A stretch of DNA of 64,000 nt from Stenopsyche tienmushanensis. Lineage: Eukaryota; Arthropoda; Insecta; Trichoptera; Stenopsychidae. A model generated the notes under the pieces. That model was not told where the DNA came from. It did not search any database and saw only the letters and a program-made list of their open reading frames with translations. Positions 32,920-44,269 of this stretch are shown here, in pieces (position 1 is the first letter of the stretch; every line of letters starts with the position of its first letter). The stretch lies in NCBI GenBank assembly GCA_008973525.1, contig WACJ01000115.1, forward strand, positions 434,001 through 498,000. Direction: 5' to 3'. The position numbers and the translations under genes were made by a program.

Positions 32920-33905
32920 AGATGTAGGAGTACGGTGTCGATCTCCGCCACGTATTTGTAGACTTTTGCAAGGCATACGACAGCATCAATCGGGAAAAAC
33001 TTTGGAGGACCATATTGGAGATGGGAATTCCAGGTAAGCTGATAAATGCTGTCGAGGGTGTGCGTGACCGGATCGGTCAGCGTTGTACGTTCCAACGGCG
33101 CCCTATCGGAGCCTTTCGGGGTGACGACGGGAGTTAGACAGGGGGACGCCCTCTCCCCGATTTTCTTTAATATTGCGTTGGAAGCGATTATGAGGGAGGC
33201 TGGCAGATCAGGATACATACATTCATGGAATGAGGATATAATGTATCTTTCCTTTGCGGACGACATCGAGGTCGGAAGCTTTGGCATCGCTTTCGTCTAT
33301 CGACGGGGCTGCTGCTACCTTTGGTATGTCAATCAATTATAAAAAGACTCAATAAATGATGGTTTCGAGAGCATATACTGGAGGTTTACTTCCGTGAGTG
33401 TCAATAACAAAAATATTGAAAAGGTACAGGATTTTAAATATCTAGGAAAACTTGACTGCAATGAAATAACCTCCAGGATTTAATAGGCGATCAGTGCTAT
33501 CATGGCCCGAAGAATATATTGGTAAACAAATTACTATCGGCTAAAACTAAAATTAAAATATATAAAACATTGATTAGGTCGGTAATGGTTTACGGGGGTG
33601 AAACATGGACCATGAACACTCGGGATGCGATGCGCCTCGAGAGGTTCGAGAAGCAAGTTTTGAAAAAACAATTAGGACCTCTCCATTGGGCAGGTCATGT
33701 GGCACGGATGCCGTCACACCGAGTCCCACGAGCCGTCATAGACTTCCAACCGAGTGGCAGTAGACACGTCGGAAGACCCCGGCTACGCTGGGCTACTCAA
33801 ATAGAAAAAGATGCCGTATTTCCGTCCATTAGCTGGTTTAAGAATCATATAAATATTACGAAAGAAATAGAGTTTGAAGTATTTGAACTCTTGCAATATT
33901 AGGTA
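32920..33905 (+). pseudogene. LINE reverse transcriptase and C-terminal domain, copy A
   Basis: Three frame segments follow each other. YGVDLRHVFVDFCKAYDSIN ... REKLWRTILEMGIPGKLINA is first. TGVRQGDALSPIFFNIALEA ... YLSFADDIEV comes next, with both catalytic Asp of the FADD box. Last is NKLLSAKTKIKIYKTLIRSV ... MVYGGETWTMNTRDAMRLER with HWAGHVARMPSHRVPRAV and GRPRLRW. This is the palm, thumb and C-terminal layout of a non-LTR element. Frameshifts separate the parts. Compared with copy B at 50.3-51.5 kb it lacks an in-frame 102 bp between GPL and HWAGH. The clade is not certain (RTE- or Jockey-like); the 5' part with endonuclease is missing. Confidence 0.8.
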
Positions 33906-34177
33906 TTGCAATTGCTTTATTTAAAAATACACAAGTAATATTTTTATTATACTTATGATATTTTTGCAAGTATAAAGAGTAAGTTGATAAAGTTTTGTTG
34001 CAATCAGATGAACGGTTTATCAGCGCATTAAATACGAACAAACAAACATCGATTTTTATATATTAGACTATGCTCATATTACTATCGCAAGTGTTAATAA
34101 TAAGTTGACAATTTTTTATTGCAATCGGATGAACGGTATGGCAATGCAATTAATACGAACAAAGAAAGATTATTTTT
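33906..34177. other. short AT-rich segment with an internal near-repeat
   Basis: AAGTTGAYAA-TTTT-TTGCAATC followed by GATGAACGGT and, further on, ATACGAACAAA occurs twice, at about 33979-34040 and 34101-34165. This is a roughly 120-bp period tandem duplication. It may be the 3' tail of the preceding LINE. Confidence 0.45.
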
Positions 34178-34520
34178 TATATATTAGATGTTGATATAGA
34201 TAGGATTTCTTTTGCTCAAAAACAACTTCAAGTATATCAACTTCGAGGTGACTATAGAGAGATGCTGAATATTTCCATCATTTACTTGGGAGGAGTTTCT
34301 GAAGAAGGAGTCCCGTCTAAGAAGAAACTTTGTGACTAGCAATTTTGATACTGAGTATCTCATCACATTTTTTGAATAAAGTTGTTGATCTTGGGAGGAT
34401 GACTCTAATTTTGCGGGTAGTGAATAATTTTGCTGAGCGTGATGTTATCTTAATGTAGGAATATAATAAATTGATGACAATCTTTTTTGTTGGTAAAAGA
34501 TTATAGAAAGAAATATCCTG
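34178..34520 (+). pseudogene. second copy of the 9.6-kb transposon-associated protein
   Basis: The plus strand reads FAQKQLQVYQLRGDYREMLN then ISIIYLGGVSEEGVP, matching IYQPGDNYKDLLNLSIIYLG in the 9.6-kb copy. After an internal deletion it reads VVNNFAERDVI, equivalent to VINDIAEGGV, and then DYRKKYPDLTL near the end. The FRRPAGLHSVRW middle is missing here. The frame is broken. Confidence 0.5.
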
Positions 34521-36489
34521 ATTTAACGCTTGTATCCTGAATATAAATGATTTTAATATTAAATTGTATCCTTATTTGTAATCTAAACATTGGTTCAAAC
34601 CTTGGTGACCTTTAAATATTATTTTTAAAAATTGAAAAAAATACTAAAATTGTTTTTTAGGACTGAAAATCAAATAAGATATTGATCGGTCAATTATTCG
34701 AATAAACATCTTTTTCTCCCAAATAAGGACCACCCTAATGTGTATACTTGAAATAAAATATATTTAAATCAAGTTTCATATATATATATATTGTTCTAAT
34801 GCAGATCTCTCGAATTTCATAATCAAAGGAATCAATTAGCTATTTCGCAATATAGAGCATTATTATTGTGAATGCTAAGTCTAAGTAATAGGAAATCCTA
34901 CCGCTCGGCAAATCTGCAAAAAGATAATCTGCGCTATAAAAAATCCAAGCTGAACGGACGTATAAAGTACTTTGACGGACTGAATTTATTTTTAAACGAA
35001 ATGTCATAATTTTCTGTACAGTTCAATGGTGCTAAAAAGTTGATATTCTACATTTAGAATTAAAATTTGCGTTTTTGGTATATTCAATCAGACATATTCT
35101 GAATCAATAAACGGGTCTGCATTCCTTTCTCGTCGGTATCTTTAACAATTTATTTAATTAGCCTTTATTTAATATACATTTTACATTTACAAACTTAAAT
35201 TTAGGTTTCGGATTCGTATCCTTATCCTAGTTACAAGCAAAGTTTTAACATCTAATATATTTTAGTTATCATTAGAGTTATTCATAATAATATAACATAG
35301 GAAAAATGTTTTGAAAAACCTCTTTGTACGATAAGTTCCCTAGACTAGCTTATAAACTAAATAAATAATTACTTAATACTACTCATTCGACCGTTCATTC
35401 TTACATCGCAAATTCACGCCACCTTGCATACGTGTCGCTCAATAACGAGGACTCACATCGCTTACTTTACATATTTAAGTAAGATATATATGGACATCTT
35501 GTACACATATCTAAAATGTTTGCCTGTAAACGATACGAGTGGGTCGAAATAAAGAGGAATCTTAGCATAGAAGCGTTTGGTGAGTCTATAAACATTTTCT
35601 TTGACATCGGGCAATTTTATTGCTTTATGGAGCCTTTTGAAATTAGTGAATGGAGCGGTGTTATGAGCAATTTTTAATGCCTTTTTAGCCTCATATATAA
35701 TACTATATAAGGTAAAAAAATCGTTTTTATTTTTTTACGTAAAAACCTTAAAAGCGATCGAACACCCGGTTATTTTTTCAATGTTTTGATAATTCAAATA
35801 ATTTATATTTATATATATATAAAATATTTATTCAGAAAAAAACTGGGTATATAAACTCAATGTATCGAGATGTGTCAAAACTGAGTCTTGGCAAGTTTGA
35901 AAAATATTCTCTATCCCAGAAGAAGAAGTAATTATTTTGCAAATTTTAAAACGGAGTGATATTTGATTTCTATAGGGATTCCGCTTTGAATGAATCTATG
36001 TGTCAGTTAAAATATAAGAAACAATTGTAGATTTAAAGCTTGTACAAAATTAAAATAGTGCTTATTTTGTTCAAATTCCACTCTTATTTGTCAAGGGTGG
36101 TAATATGAAAAAAATCATAATTAACGTATGAACTGAATTTTTTCTTGTGTAATTTTAATTTTTATACTGATAAAATATATATATTCTTGAATAAAAATTT
36201 GACTCCTCAATCTTGAATATTAAACTTGAATATTTCTATAAAAGTTGCTGTTCAGTTGGAACTCGCTATAATAGTTGATTGGAGATTTGCCATCTAAATT
36301 TACGGTGGCCTGCAATCTTGTTGAAGTTCTAATACAAATTTATTATTTGTATTCTGAAATAAGAATTGAATAATTCCTACAGCTTGTTACCACTAACTTG
36401 ATACGAGCATAGAAATAGATCTAATAAAATCCAAAAAAATGCTTTGCTTTCACGTTTACCCGCAAACATAGTTTTATACAAACAATATA
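34521..36489. other. unassigned AT-rich stretch
   Basis: No gene, terminal repeat or array recognised in about 2 kb apart from short A/T runs. Confidence 0.4.
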
Positions 36490-37170
36490 TAATTTTAAAA
36501 AAATCACACTAATGAAAAAGAATGACACAACTGATCTCGGTGTAATTCACGACTCTAAGCTTACCTTTGATGTCCACATTAATAACATAGTTACAAAAGC
36601 TACAAGATTTTTGGGATTCATAATGCGTAACTCAAGCTGTTTTGAACGACCTAAGACTTTAAAAAATCTCTACTGTGCTTATGTAAAAAGCAAGCTTGAA
36701 TATACGTCTCAAATTTGGAATCCCAAGTACCAAAAATATGTGGATCGTATTGAATGAGTTCAAATGAAATTTACAAAATTCCTATGCTTCAAAATGGGAA
36801 AAGCATACAATTCGTTCGAATATGAGCGTACCTGTTCAGAATAACACTTAGTAATTCTTGATAAGCGCCCTATAATAGCAGACATAATATACCTACTCAA
36901 AATCACAAACGGCACAATTGATTGTCCTGAGCTACTGAGTAGTATCAACTTCAATGTACCTAGGAGATCTAAGAGATTTTATCAACCAAACGTGGTTCCT
37001 CTGGCCTCTACAGACAGAATAGCTTCTTGTGTCATAATAAATCTTAATGATGTGCTAAAGGATCTTGAGTTGGATATTTTTAATTGTTATCTAATAAATT
37101 TCAAACTTCAGGCAATCAATCTTTTAAAAGTCAAATTAATAAATCAACAGAACAATAAATAAATAATGGC
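36490..37170 (+). pseudogene. Jockey/CR1-type LINE 3' fragment
   Basis: The frame at 36512-36757 reads DLGVIHDSKLTFDVHINNIV then TKATRFLGFIMRN and VKSKLEYTSQIWNPKYQKYV. This is the thumb-to-C-terminal region of Jockey-superfamily reverse transcriptases. After a stop the same strand continues FTKFLCF, RPIIADIIYLLKITNGTIDC and the element's C-terminus, ending in AATAAATAAATAATGG, a plausible 3' tail. It is a 5'-truncated dead copy, the usual product of LINE insertion. Confidence 0.75.
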
Positions 37171-37319
37171 AATGGTTACGAATTTCTAACTTAAACTAAA
37201 ATTAATTCTAAACGTGAAATCCTATAATTAGCTATGTAAATCTGTTGGGTTTTCATAAAAAAAATAAACAAAACTAAATCCGGTAGATCTTGAATATTAA
37301 CGCATGTTTGTGATGTTTG
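37171..37319. other. AT-rich gap
   Basis: No feature recognised. Confidence 0.4.
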
Positions 37320-37735
37320 TATTTTCATGTACGTGTTGCATGGGCAAAATGGCATCTCCACACAACACTGCTGTTGATCAGTGCAGATTCAATTCGCCAG
37401 ATTAACAGTGACATATTATGTCTCCCTTTAGTGTTTATTTAACAGTGACATCTTCTGTTGTCGGTTTTTCGTTCGCGCAGAAGGTGGGGCGTCGTCAGCT
37501 AGCTTTAGCTGCGGGAAGATGTCCTTCCCGCAGGCTATTTGTTGTAATCTCTCTCTCTCTCTATAAATAAACGAAATTAGTTAAGATGTAAGTATTTCTA
37601 TCAGCACCTATTTCCATCCTACCGTTTGGCATCACCACGGCCGGAAAGCAAAACGAATCGTCTTGGAGAATAAGAGAGACCGGAGAGCGGATCAAGGACT
37701 CTGCCTCAAAAGCGCCCCCGCTCTACATTACATAA
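37320..37735 (+). repeat. partial LTR-like segment with primer-site-like sequence
   Basis: The block is markedly GC-richer than its flanks. It contains a strong hairpin (CTGCGGGAAG / CTTCCCGCAG, 37509-37533), a (CT)n run at about 37548-37562 directly before CTATAAATAAACG (TATA- and AATAAA-like), and then CCATCCTACCG followed by TTTGGCATCACCACGGCCGG. The last resembles the LTR end plus TGGCxxC-type primer site of Mag-like gypsy elements, in my recollection. No second LTR, gag or pol was found, so it would be a fragment of the 5' end only. Confidence 0.3.
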
Positions 37736-38990
37736 TAAGTTATGGATTTAAATACAAGCAATTTATTGAATTAAAAGAATAATGTTAAAAAATGTAAATG
37801 ATGTTAATAATCTGATTTTGCGGAGATTTCTATCGGTCTCATAAGAATGGTAAAACTAAGCCAATATCATGAGCATTTTTTTCTTGTTATATAAGGTTGA
37901 GACAACAGTATTACTCAACTGTTGATATTTCTGAATATAAGAAACGCCCTGAGTTTAGGATTTATTCGTCAAAATCAAAATGTGTTGTGGTATGACCAAA
38001 ATGATGATAAATCATGTGTTTCTCAAGTATTAATAATTATATTCTTCTAGTAACGTATATTGTAATAATAAAATTGTAATCATACCTATCGACGCTGCAT
38101 ATTCAGTATCCAACATATTATTACGGCAATTTTATTTGATGTTGCACGAATAATGAGATTTTTATCTCAATAAAAAGTAATAATATTTGTAATATAAAAC
38201 GTCATAAATTCAATGTACGAGTATGTGTCAAATTTATTAAAAAAATGATAATCGTGAAAGCATTATATTTAAATAAAGTGATAAGTTGATTACTTTAAGT
38301 AGTACAACGGTTGAAACATGTCAATGATTATTTACATTATTTTTATTCAAGACAATGTAAATCGTATGCTGTTACGCAATACTTTTTAGCTAGCCGAATA
38401 AAAGAGTTTTATGCTAATTTAAATTTTCAGTGAAATTTAAGAAATCTTTTTAGATGAATTTTGGATAAAAGAAAATTCAAATTAATTCATCAGATTTATT
38501 TATTTTCATCAAGAGGATAATTTTGTTATATATGAATAGAAAAACGGCGAATCAATCTTATTTGATGAAGAAGGGCTGGAAAAATTCATTTTTTTGAAAA
38601 CGTGATCATTTCTCATCAGCCAGTTCTCTCAGTGCTTGAAAATCTTTCATACATATCAGATTTAGGTGAATGTTTTCATTTTATGTAAAATCAAATTTGC
38701 TTTCAAGATAACCAATTATGAACTAGCTATTGAAAATAGCTTCAAAGTTTTTTTTAGAGAAAAATGTGAAGATGTGCATTTTAAATCTTAATATATATGA
38801 TCATTCCTAAAGTTCGTAGCAAACACTTATAATAAGCCCCGTTTAGACGTTTTTAAAAAAATTGTGGGGTCAAAGCCACAATTAACAGTGCATCAGATAG
38901 CAGAAAGGACGGATTTTATCTCATGGAACAGTATTTCGTCACTTAAAGGAGATTGGGAGATCCAAGCTTGGAAAGTGAGTACTGCATGAG
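37736..38990. other. unassigned AT-rich stretch
   Basis: No gene or repeat recognised. Confidence 0.4.
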
Positions 38991-39895
38991 TAGGGAATCT
39001 AATCCCGAGCCAAAATTTCGATCCCGAGATTTCGGGATTTCATTAGACAATCCCGGGACCAGTCCCGGGATCTCGGGATTGGGATTTTCAATATTTTAAG
39101 AAATTACCTTGATGAATTTGATCAAAAATTACTAATCAGTCCATTTGTTCAATATAAAAAATCACTTAAGGCCAAATAATTTTATTTATTTAAGAAAAGA
39201 TAAAAATACAATTCAAAAATAGATAAATAAAACACTTAAAAATTCAATTATTATTTTGAAAATATGCCCGAAGTAACATTAACATTAGTGTTTCGTCATT
39301 TAGTCTGGATCTGATTTTGGAAGTCAGACAACTTGCTGCTGAAAATGCACGCTCAGTTTCCACACTCGTTGGAGGTATCGTCATCAGATATTTAAATGCT
39401 AGTTCGATTTGATGATCGCGTGAGCCCTCATTTTCGTATAACACCATCAATGTGACTGATAAAATTCTTTTCTGCTGAGACACGGACTAAAAATCGCAAA
39501 ATTCCCGATTTCCCGACAAATTATTTATTTCCGTCGCTGCAGATGAATACTTATATTAATAATTACTTGAATAATACTTTGATGTGATTTGTAATTATAT
39601 TACGGAGTAATACAAAAAATCTGAACCCCGTATCTATTATATTTCATATCGATATTCTCATTATTCGTCGAGGTGTAGTAAATACATCACCGGTAGGGAA
39701 AGGTTACTATAACAATTTGAAAAACATACATGTACGCTATATATGTATACATAGATTAGACAGACACTGCTCTTATGCGTCGCCTAAGTTCGTCAATTAG
39801 TAATTACGCCACTGTTTCCAAGCGTCCAGATTTCGTCGGTAATTTCTCGATTTAGTAGTCTTCATCGTGTTGGTGAGGTGTACGATTTTTGTTGA
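38991..39895 (-). mobile_element. hAT deletion derivative, copy 1
   Basis: Starts TAGGGAATC, followed by a cluster of CCCGAG/CCCGGG inverted motifs (39005-39085). It then runs almost base for base with copy 2 at 55931-56827 for some 800 bp. It keeps only the C-terminal part of a transposase gene. The right end is missing: homology stops where a mariner half-element begins near 39896. A non-autonomous derivative of a larger hAT transposon is the simplest reading. Confidence 0.7.
39244..39483 (-). pseudogene. hAT transposase C-terminal dimerisation domain
   Basis: The frame reads YLMTIPPTSVETERAFSAAS then CLTSKIRSRLNDETLMLMLL and RAYFQ. This is the hAT C-terminal dimerisation domain (P-T-S-V-x-x-E-R-x-F-S-A, then R-x-R-L). 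The upstream catalytic core is absent within the element, so the 79-codon open frame is a remnant. In copy 2 the same frame is broken by a deletion of about 19 bp. Confidence 0.85.
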
Positions 39896-40204
39896 GGGGA
39901 TATGTATGGTGTGATTTATTATGAACTTTTAGAACCAAATCACGCAAATACAGTGAACAACTGAATTGATTAAATAACGCCCGTGATTGGTGGATATTAA
40001 AAATGTATTGTTTCATCTTTGAAGTTTTTTTCCATCAAAACCAGTGTCTATCTACAGAAATAAAATTAAAAAGCTACCTGTAAGATGGCGAGTAACTGTA
40101 GATAGTGGAGGAAAATATATCATTGATTAAAATTTTAAATTGTGTTTTATTTACACTATTTAAAAAAATCCCAAAAATGCGCACGAACTTTTGGACTGAC
40201 CTGA
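39896..40204 (+). pseudogene. mariner 3' half, relative of the 7.2-kb element
   Basis: Reads GVIYYELLEPNHANTVN at the left edge and KLPVRWRVTVDSGGKYIID with a stop near 40130. It then has the terminal repeat, whose reverse complement is TCAGGTCAGTCCAAAAGTTC..., followed by TA (40205-40206). The end matches the 7191-8039 element closely. The 5' half is missing at the junction with the hAT copy. Confidence 0.75.
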
Positions 40205-40206
40205 TA

Positions 40207-41717
40207 TATTTGCCAAAACCTTGTACATTTATATTGAAAACTGAATGTAAAATTCTCTTATTATAATTTTGGTTATGACAATAAACTATTTTTGATAATA
40301 ATTATGATGATATGTAATTGAGATATAAATGAATATATGTATAGATTTCAAATGCAATGTACGCCTATTGCTAAAATGTTATTTTTGTATCATAATTCTA
40401 TAATTCTTAGCTTATGATTTTTTTAACAAATTTAAATGCTGAAAATTTACAAGAAAATCGTAATGGTCTTGCGAAAATAGAAAGACGGGGTTGCAGTGCA
40501 AGCCGATCAAATTTCTGATTTTCCTTTTTAATTGGTAGATTTTGCATAGGAATATTGAAACTCGGATAATAACGCTACATCAGAATAATACAGGAGTTGT
40601 CTCATATAAGCACAAATTAAAATTATAAACATAATTCTTTACAGTGAAGCCTTATCTTAATTACCAAAATATCTCAATAATCTCAAGACAAAACGGACAA
40701 TAGGGCTTTATAAAAGCGTGACACGTGTGCTAAGTCAAGATTTTCAATAACATTTCAGAAGACAATAAGAGCGATATAGGAACGAACGTGAAATAGGAAA
40801 ATCTTAAGAAAGATTGGGTATAAAAAGAGGTGCAGATAGCCATAATGAGTAAATTCAATTTAGCGTGAGTTGAGACAATTTAGTTCTTGAATAAGAATTG
40901 GATCTTCACTTGTTAGTCAGTTCTGAGCGATTCTTCAAAAAGTTTCTTCGTTCTTGACTAACTGCGGTCATTATCTTATTATATGAATAATTGGATCAAG
41001 AAATCGTATTTTCTTCACCCCGACGTCATTTACAAACAAATAATTTTTAAGAAAATATCGAAATACCTATAAGCATTAGATTTTACAATTAACCTTTTGA
41101 AAGTAGTATTTCAAAGTATTTTGCATTTCGAATGAAAAATATTTTTCACCTTTTTACATATTGCATTTATGAAATATATTCAATAACGCATGTAAGTATT
41201 CTTCGAATAATATTATTGAAAAGTATTAATTCGTAATATTTAATAGTCCTTGTAAAATCTTTAAAACCTTGTCAAGGGAATTTTATTAAATTGTACAACT
41301 CAATATCCGCTCAATTTCCGATACTTTGACGTTGCAATCGTATTTTATTTGGAGCCATAATAAAATATATTCTACATCTACCTCATTTTATGCAGAATTG
41401 CAGAAAAATTCCGCTATGTTGTTGCAACGGATATTCGTAGAAGCGAATAAAATATATTAAATTTTAACATTAAAATAAAATAAATACATTAATATGACGT
41501 ATCAAGTATTTTTCTAATCAAATTTGTTGTTTTTTAAAACAATTTTGTGTATCACATAGTGTTCTGGCAAAAAGTTTTGAGGTTCAAGCTGCAGACTCTA
41601 GGAAATTTGCGTAGTAGCTGGATATTTTAAATAAAATCAGTCTTAAAAGAGTATTACCTTACCTTAGCGACTACCTTGTCGTGGAAAAATTGATTGAAAT
41701 TGACTGAAAAATTCGAT
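40207..41717. other. unassigned AT-rich stretch
   Basis: No gene or repeat recognised. Confidence 0.4.
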
Positions 41718-41843
41718 ATGAGAAAGCTGTGCGTAAGACGAGTGCCGCGTTTGCTCACAATGGAACAAAAACAGCGTCGTGATAATGTTTCAATCAAATA
41801 TTTGGCGATATTTCACAGCAATTCAAGTCATGTTTTTGTATAA
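41718..41843 (+). pseudogene. mariner transposase relic, N-terminal linker region
   Basis: Reads KLCVRRVPRLLTMEQKQRRD followed by NVSIKYLAIFHSN. This is the block of mariner transposases just before the first catalytic Asp (form S-x-R-W-V-P-R-x-L-T-x-E-Q-K-x-x-R). The downstream catalytic region is missing. The surrounding frames are closed. Confidence 0.7.
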
Positions 41844-41894
41844 ATTCGGAATAAAACAGGTCCATCACTTCAAATCTGAGACAAAGGAATGCTC

Positions 41895-42055
41895 CAATGT
41901 CCTGAGCTGTTTATGGTCCCGCTATTCGGGACAATGCCAACCCGCTCAATAAAAGTGTACAGAAAGATGCAAAATCTGAAATTAAATCAATGTCCGCAAG
42001 GAAACGCTCATTCTTAATTTTGAATGGCCACTTGCGCTCTGGGGAAAAACTAGCT
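41895..42055 (+). repeat. dispersed repeat, partner at 63.84-63.96 kb
   Basis: Shares with 63835-63965 the order CTATT--GG--ATG-C, AAAGTGTACAG, AGTCCGCAAGGA-ACGC-CAT and ATTTGCGCTCTG-like blocks, in the same orientation. No coding content was recognised. Confidence 0.45.
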
Positions 42056-42163
42056 AGATTTTGCAAGATAAATCTAAAAAACTAGCTAAGATAGCAGCAT
42101 AAATTAGTAAGATTGATATATATAAAATTTGTTTGGGAAGTCCCCTAAATTCATCCGTAACCT

Positions 42164-42459
42164 GATTTGGTGCGAGCCACCTATGTAAGTTAGCCTCTGA
42201 GGGGCATGGAAGACCCTGAATATGCATTTATCTCCAAAAATGCTGCGAAAATCCACGCAAAAAGAGGACGGAGTGGCCATAAGGTCTTTGAGTCACCCGG
42301 TCCGCTTTTCGGACCGCTAACATTACGAATGAATGCCCATGCGATTGGACGCCATACCCGGACATGTCTACAGAACGATTACAAACTCTCATTACGAAAC
42401 GAAACTGTCCGATGAAGACTGATCGGATGGGTTAAGTTTTACAATCGGTCGAAAATATT
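42164..42459 (+). repeat. dispersed repeat X, inverted partner at 46.6-46.9 kb
   Basis: Matches the reverse complement of 46631-46923 from end to end with small indels. Shared blocks include GATGTAAGTTAGCCTCTGA-like, GACGGAGTG, CGCCATACC, ACATGTCTACA-AACGATTACA and AACTCTCATTAC, then GAAGACTGATCGG. A short third fragment (ACCGGTCCACCTTTCAGACC) is near 48.6 kb. It is GC-richer than the flanks. The 69-codon frame inside (42206-42415) is closed in the partner, so this looks like a non-coding mobile repeat of unknown class. Confidence 0.6.
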
Positions 42460-44269
42460 GTTGTCTTTATTTATTGTGAGCTTATACCGGCCGGATTGGC
42501 GATAACTTCAATTGATTCTCAAATTCAATTGACCAGTTCATCTGATGAGGTGGGCGATTTCGGACCAGTTACGAGGAAAATGGTTATAATGATGGAAGAC
42601 TAATAAATCTTCAATTTAAATGAAAGCAATATTATGTTAAATATTACATATACCTACTACAATTTTGAAAATGTAAATTTGAATAAAACTTTTTAATATA
42701 ACAAACTGTAGATCTTTTTTACGCGGATTTTTGTAAAAAAAAAGCGTGGAATTACGCGTTTTTTTATATGATGGAACCCCTCTTATATGTTTCTATGAAT
42801 TATTTGCCTTTTTTAGGCGGGGTAAATCGTGAGATGAGTGTATATCTTATAAATATTAAAATATGCCCGAAAACATTGCATTTTTATCGATGTATATAAT
42901 TATGATGAATAATTATAACACGATGAAGCAATTACATTAATTTAATATGGAAATTTTTGGCATTTTCTAGTTTTAGGGGATGACAGTGTTTAAGTTTTAC
43001 AATATGTCTTTTGAAATTTTCATGATTTAAATTGCAGATCTTATTTTTGTACGCAAACAGAAGTACGGTAAAAGACAGCTTATTCGCTGATTAGAATTAC
43101 CCTAAGCTGTATCTGAAAATTTACAAGTTTTCTTTCGTATTTTTGTATGAATTCAAAGAATCGTGTGGGGATATATTCTTAACTAATCTTAATAAGCGGA
43201 GAATGGAAACAGACTAAAATATCTCTATTTATCACATAGCAAAGTACGATGCAAAGTCCCAAGTACACTATTTAAAGAGCATTCCATTTTTACAAAAAGA
43301 AGGTAAGTATTGCTTCTTCATCGTTAAAATAATAAATAATTACAGTAACGATAATTTGTATAATTATTAATTTCGACCTTTAATATGAGTTATTGAACTC
43401 TATTTAAGTGAATACAAACATGTGAATGGAATGGATATTTTATGCCGTATATATATTACATTGAAATCTACTCGCAAAGGAGTTCAATGAATATGACAAA
43501 TTTGTAACTTTGCACTTCATGAATTTCCCAAACAAATTAAAAATTCTTTGAGAATTTGAAACGCATTGAATCTAAGATATTCAATTTACGTTGCCATTGC
43601 CGTATCATAAAAGCAACATATTGCTAAATTCCTCTTACCTTTGATATCAATATAGTCTGTATTTTCTTGCAGAAGACTCCGACCGGATCATATATGAAAA
43701 TATTGAACTTACCTGTGGAAAAAAATGAAAAATCGTGTTAGTATATAAAGTTATTTAGTTTTTATAAAAAAAAAATCGAAATAAAATAACATACTTATAC
43801 AAAGACGAACGAAACTAGTTTTAACATGGTTTAATATCCAAAAAATATGGTATGTATTTCACGATTATTGTGAATTATTTAAGCGCTTATTTAGCAAATC
43901 AATGAACATAAAGATAAATATTCTTGAAACAATTTTGTTATTATTTTCACAAATGATTGACGCTTGATAAAGTTATTTTATTTTAATAATATTTTATATA
44001 TATATATATACAACCAATTTTAAAGTAAAAAATTTAAATCTAAATAATATTTAAAATCAAGAATGGGCGCAGTGGACTAGTTTTCATACTATGATTAAAA
44101 GGTTCAAAAGAAAATTGTAAAGAAAGATGCCATAGCATAAGTATATCTCTGAATCAATTCAGTATAAATATGCAACATACTTTAAAGGATATATGGAAGA
44201 GTCGAAGCATTTTTTAATGCTTGTGGTCATATGTGGAATACTCACTGTGGAAAGCTACAAAATACCTAA
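42460..44269. other. unassigned AT-rich stretch
   Basis: No gene recognised. AAGAAGGTAAGTATTGC at about 43298 resembles a splice donor but has no convincing frame upstream. Confidence 0.35.

Noticed and set aside
37548..37562. (CT)n run as an independent microsatellite
   Set aside because: Short, and better read as part of the LTR-like block around it.
43298..43314. Splice-donor-like AAGAAGGTAAGTATTGC
   Set aside because: No convincing open frame upstream; such sites are frequent by chance.
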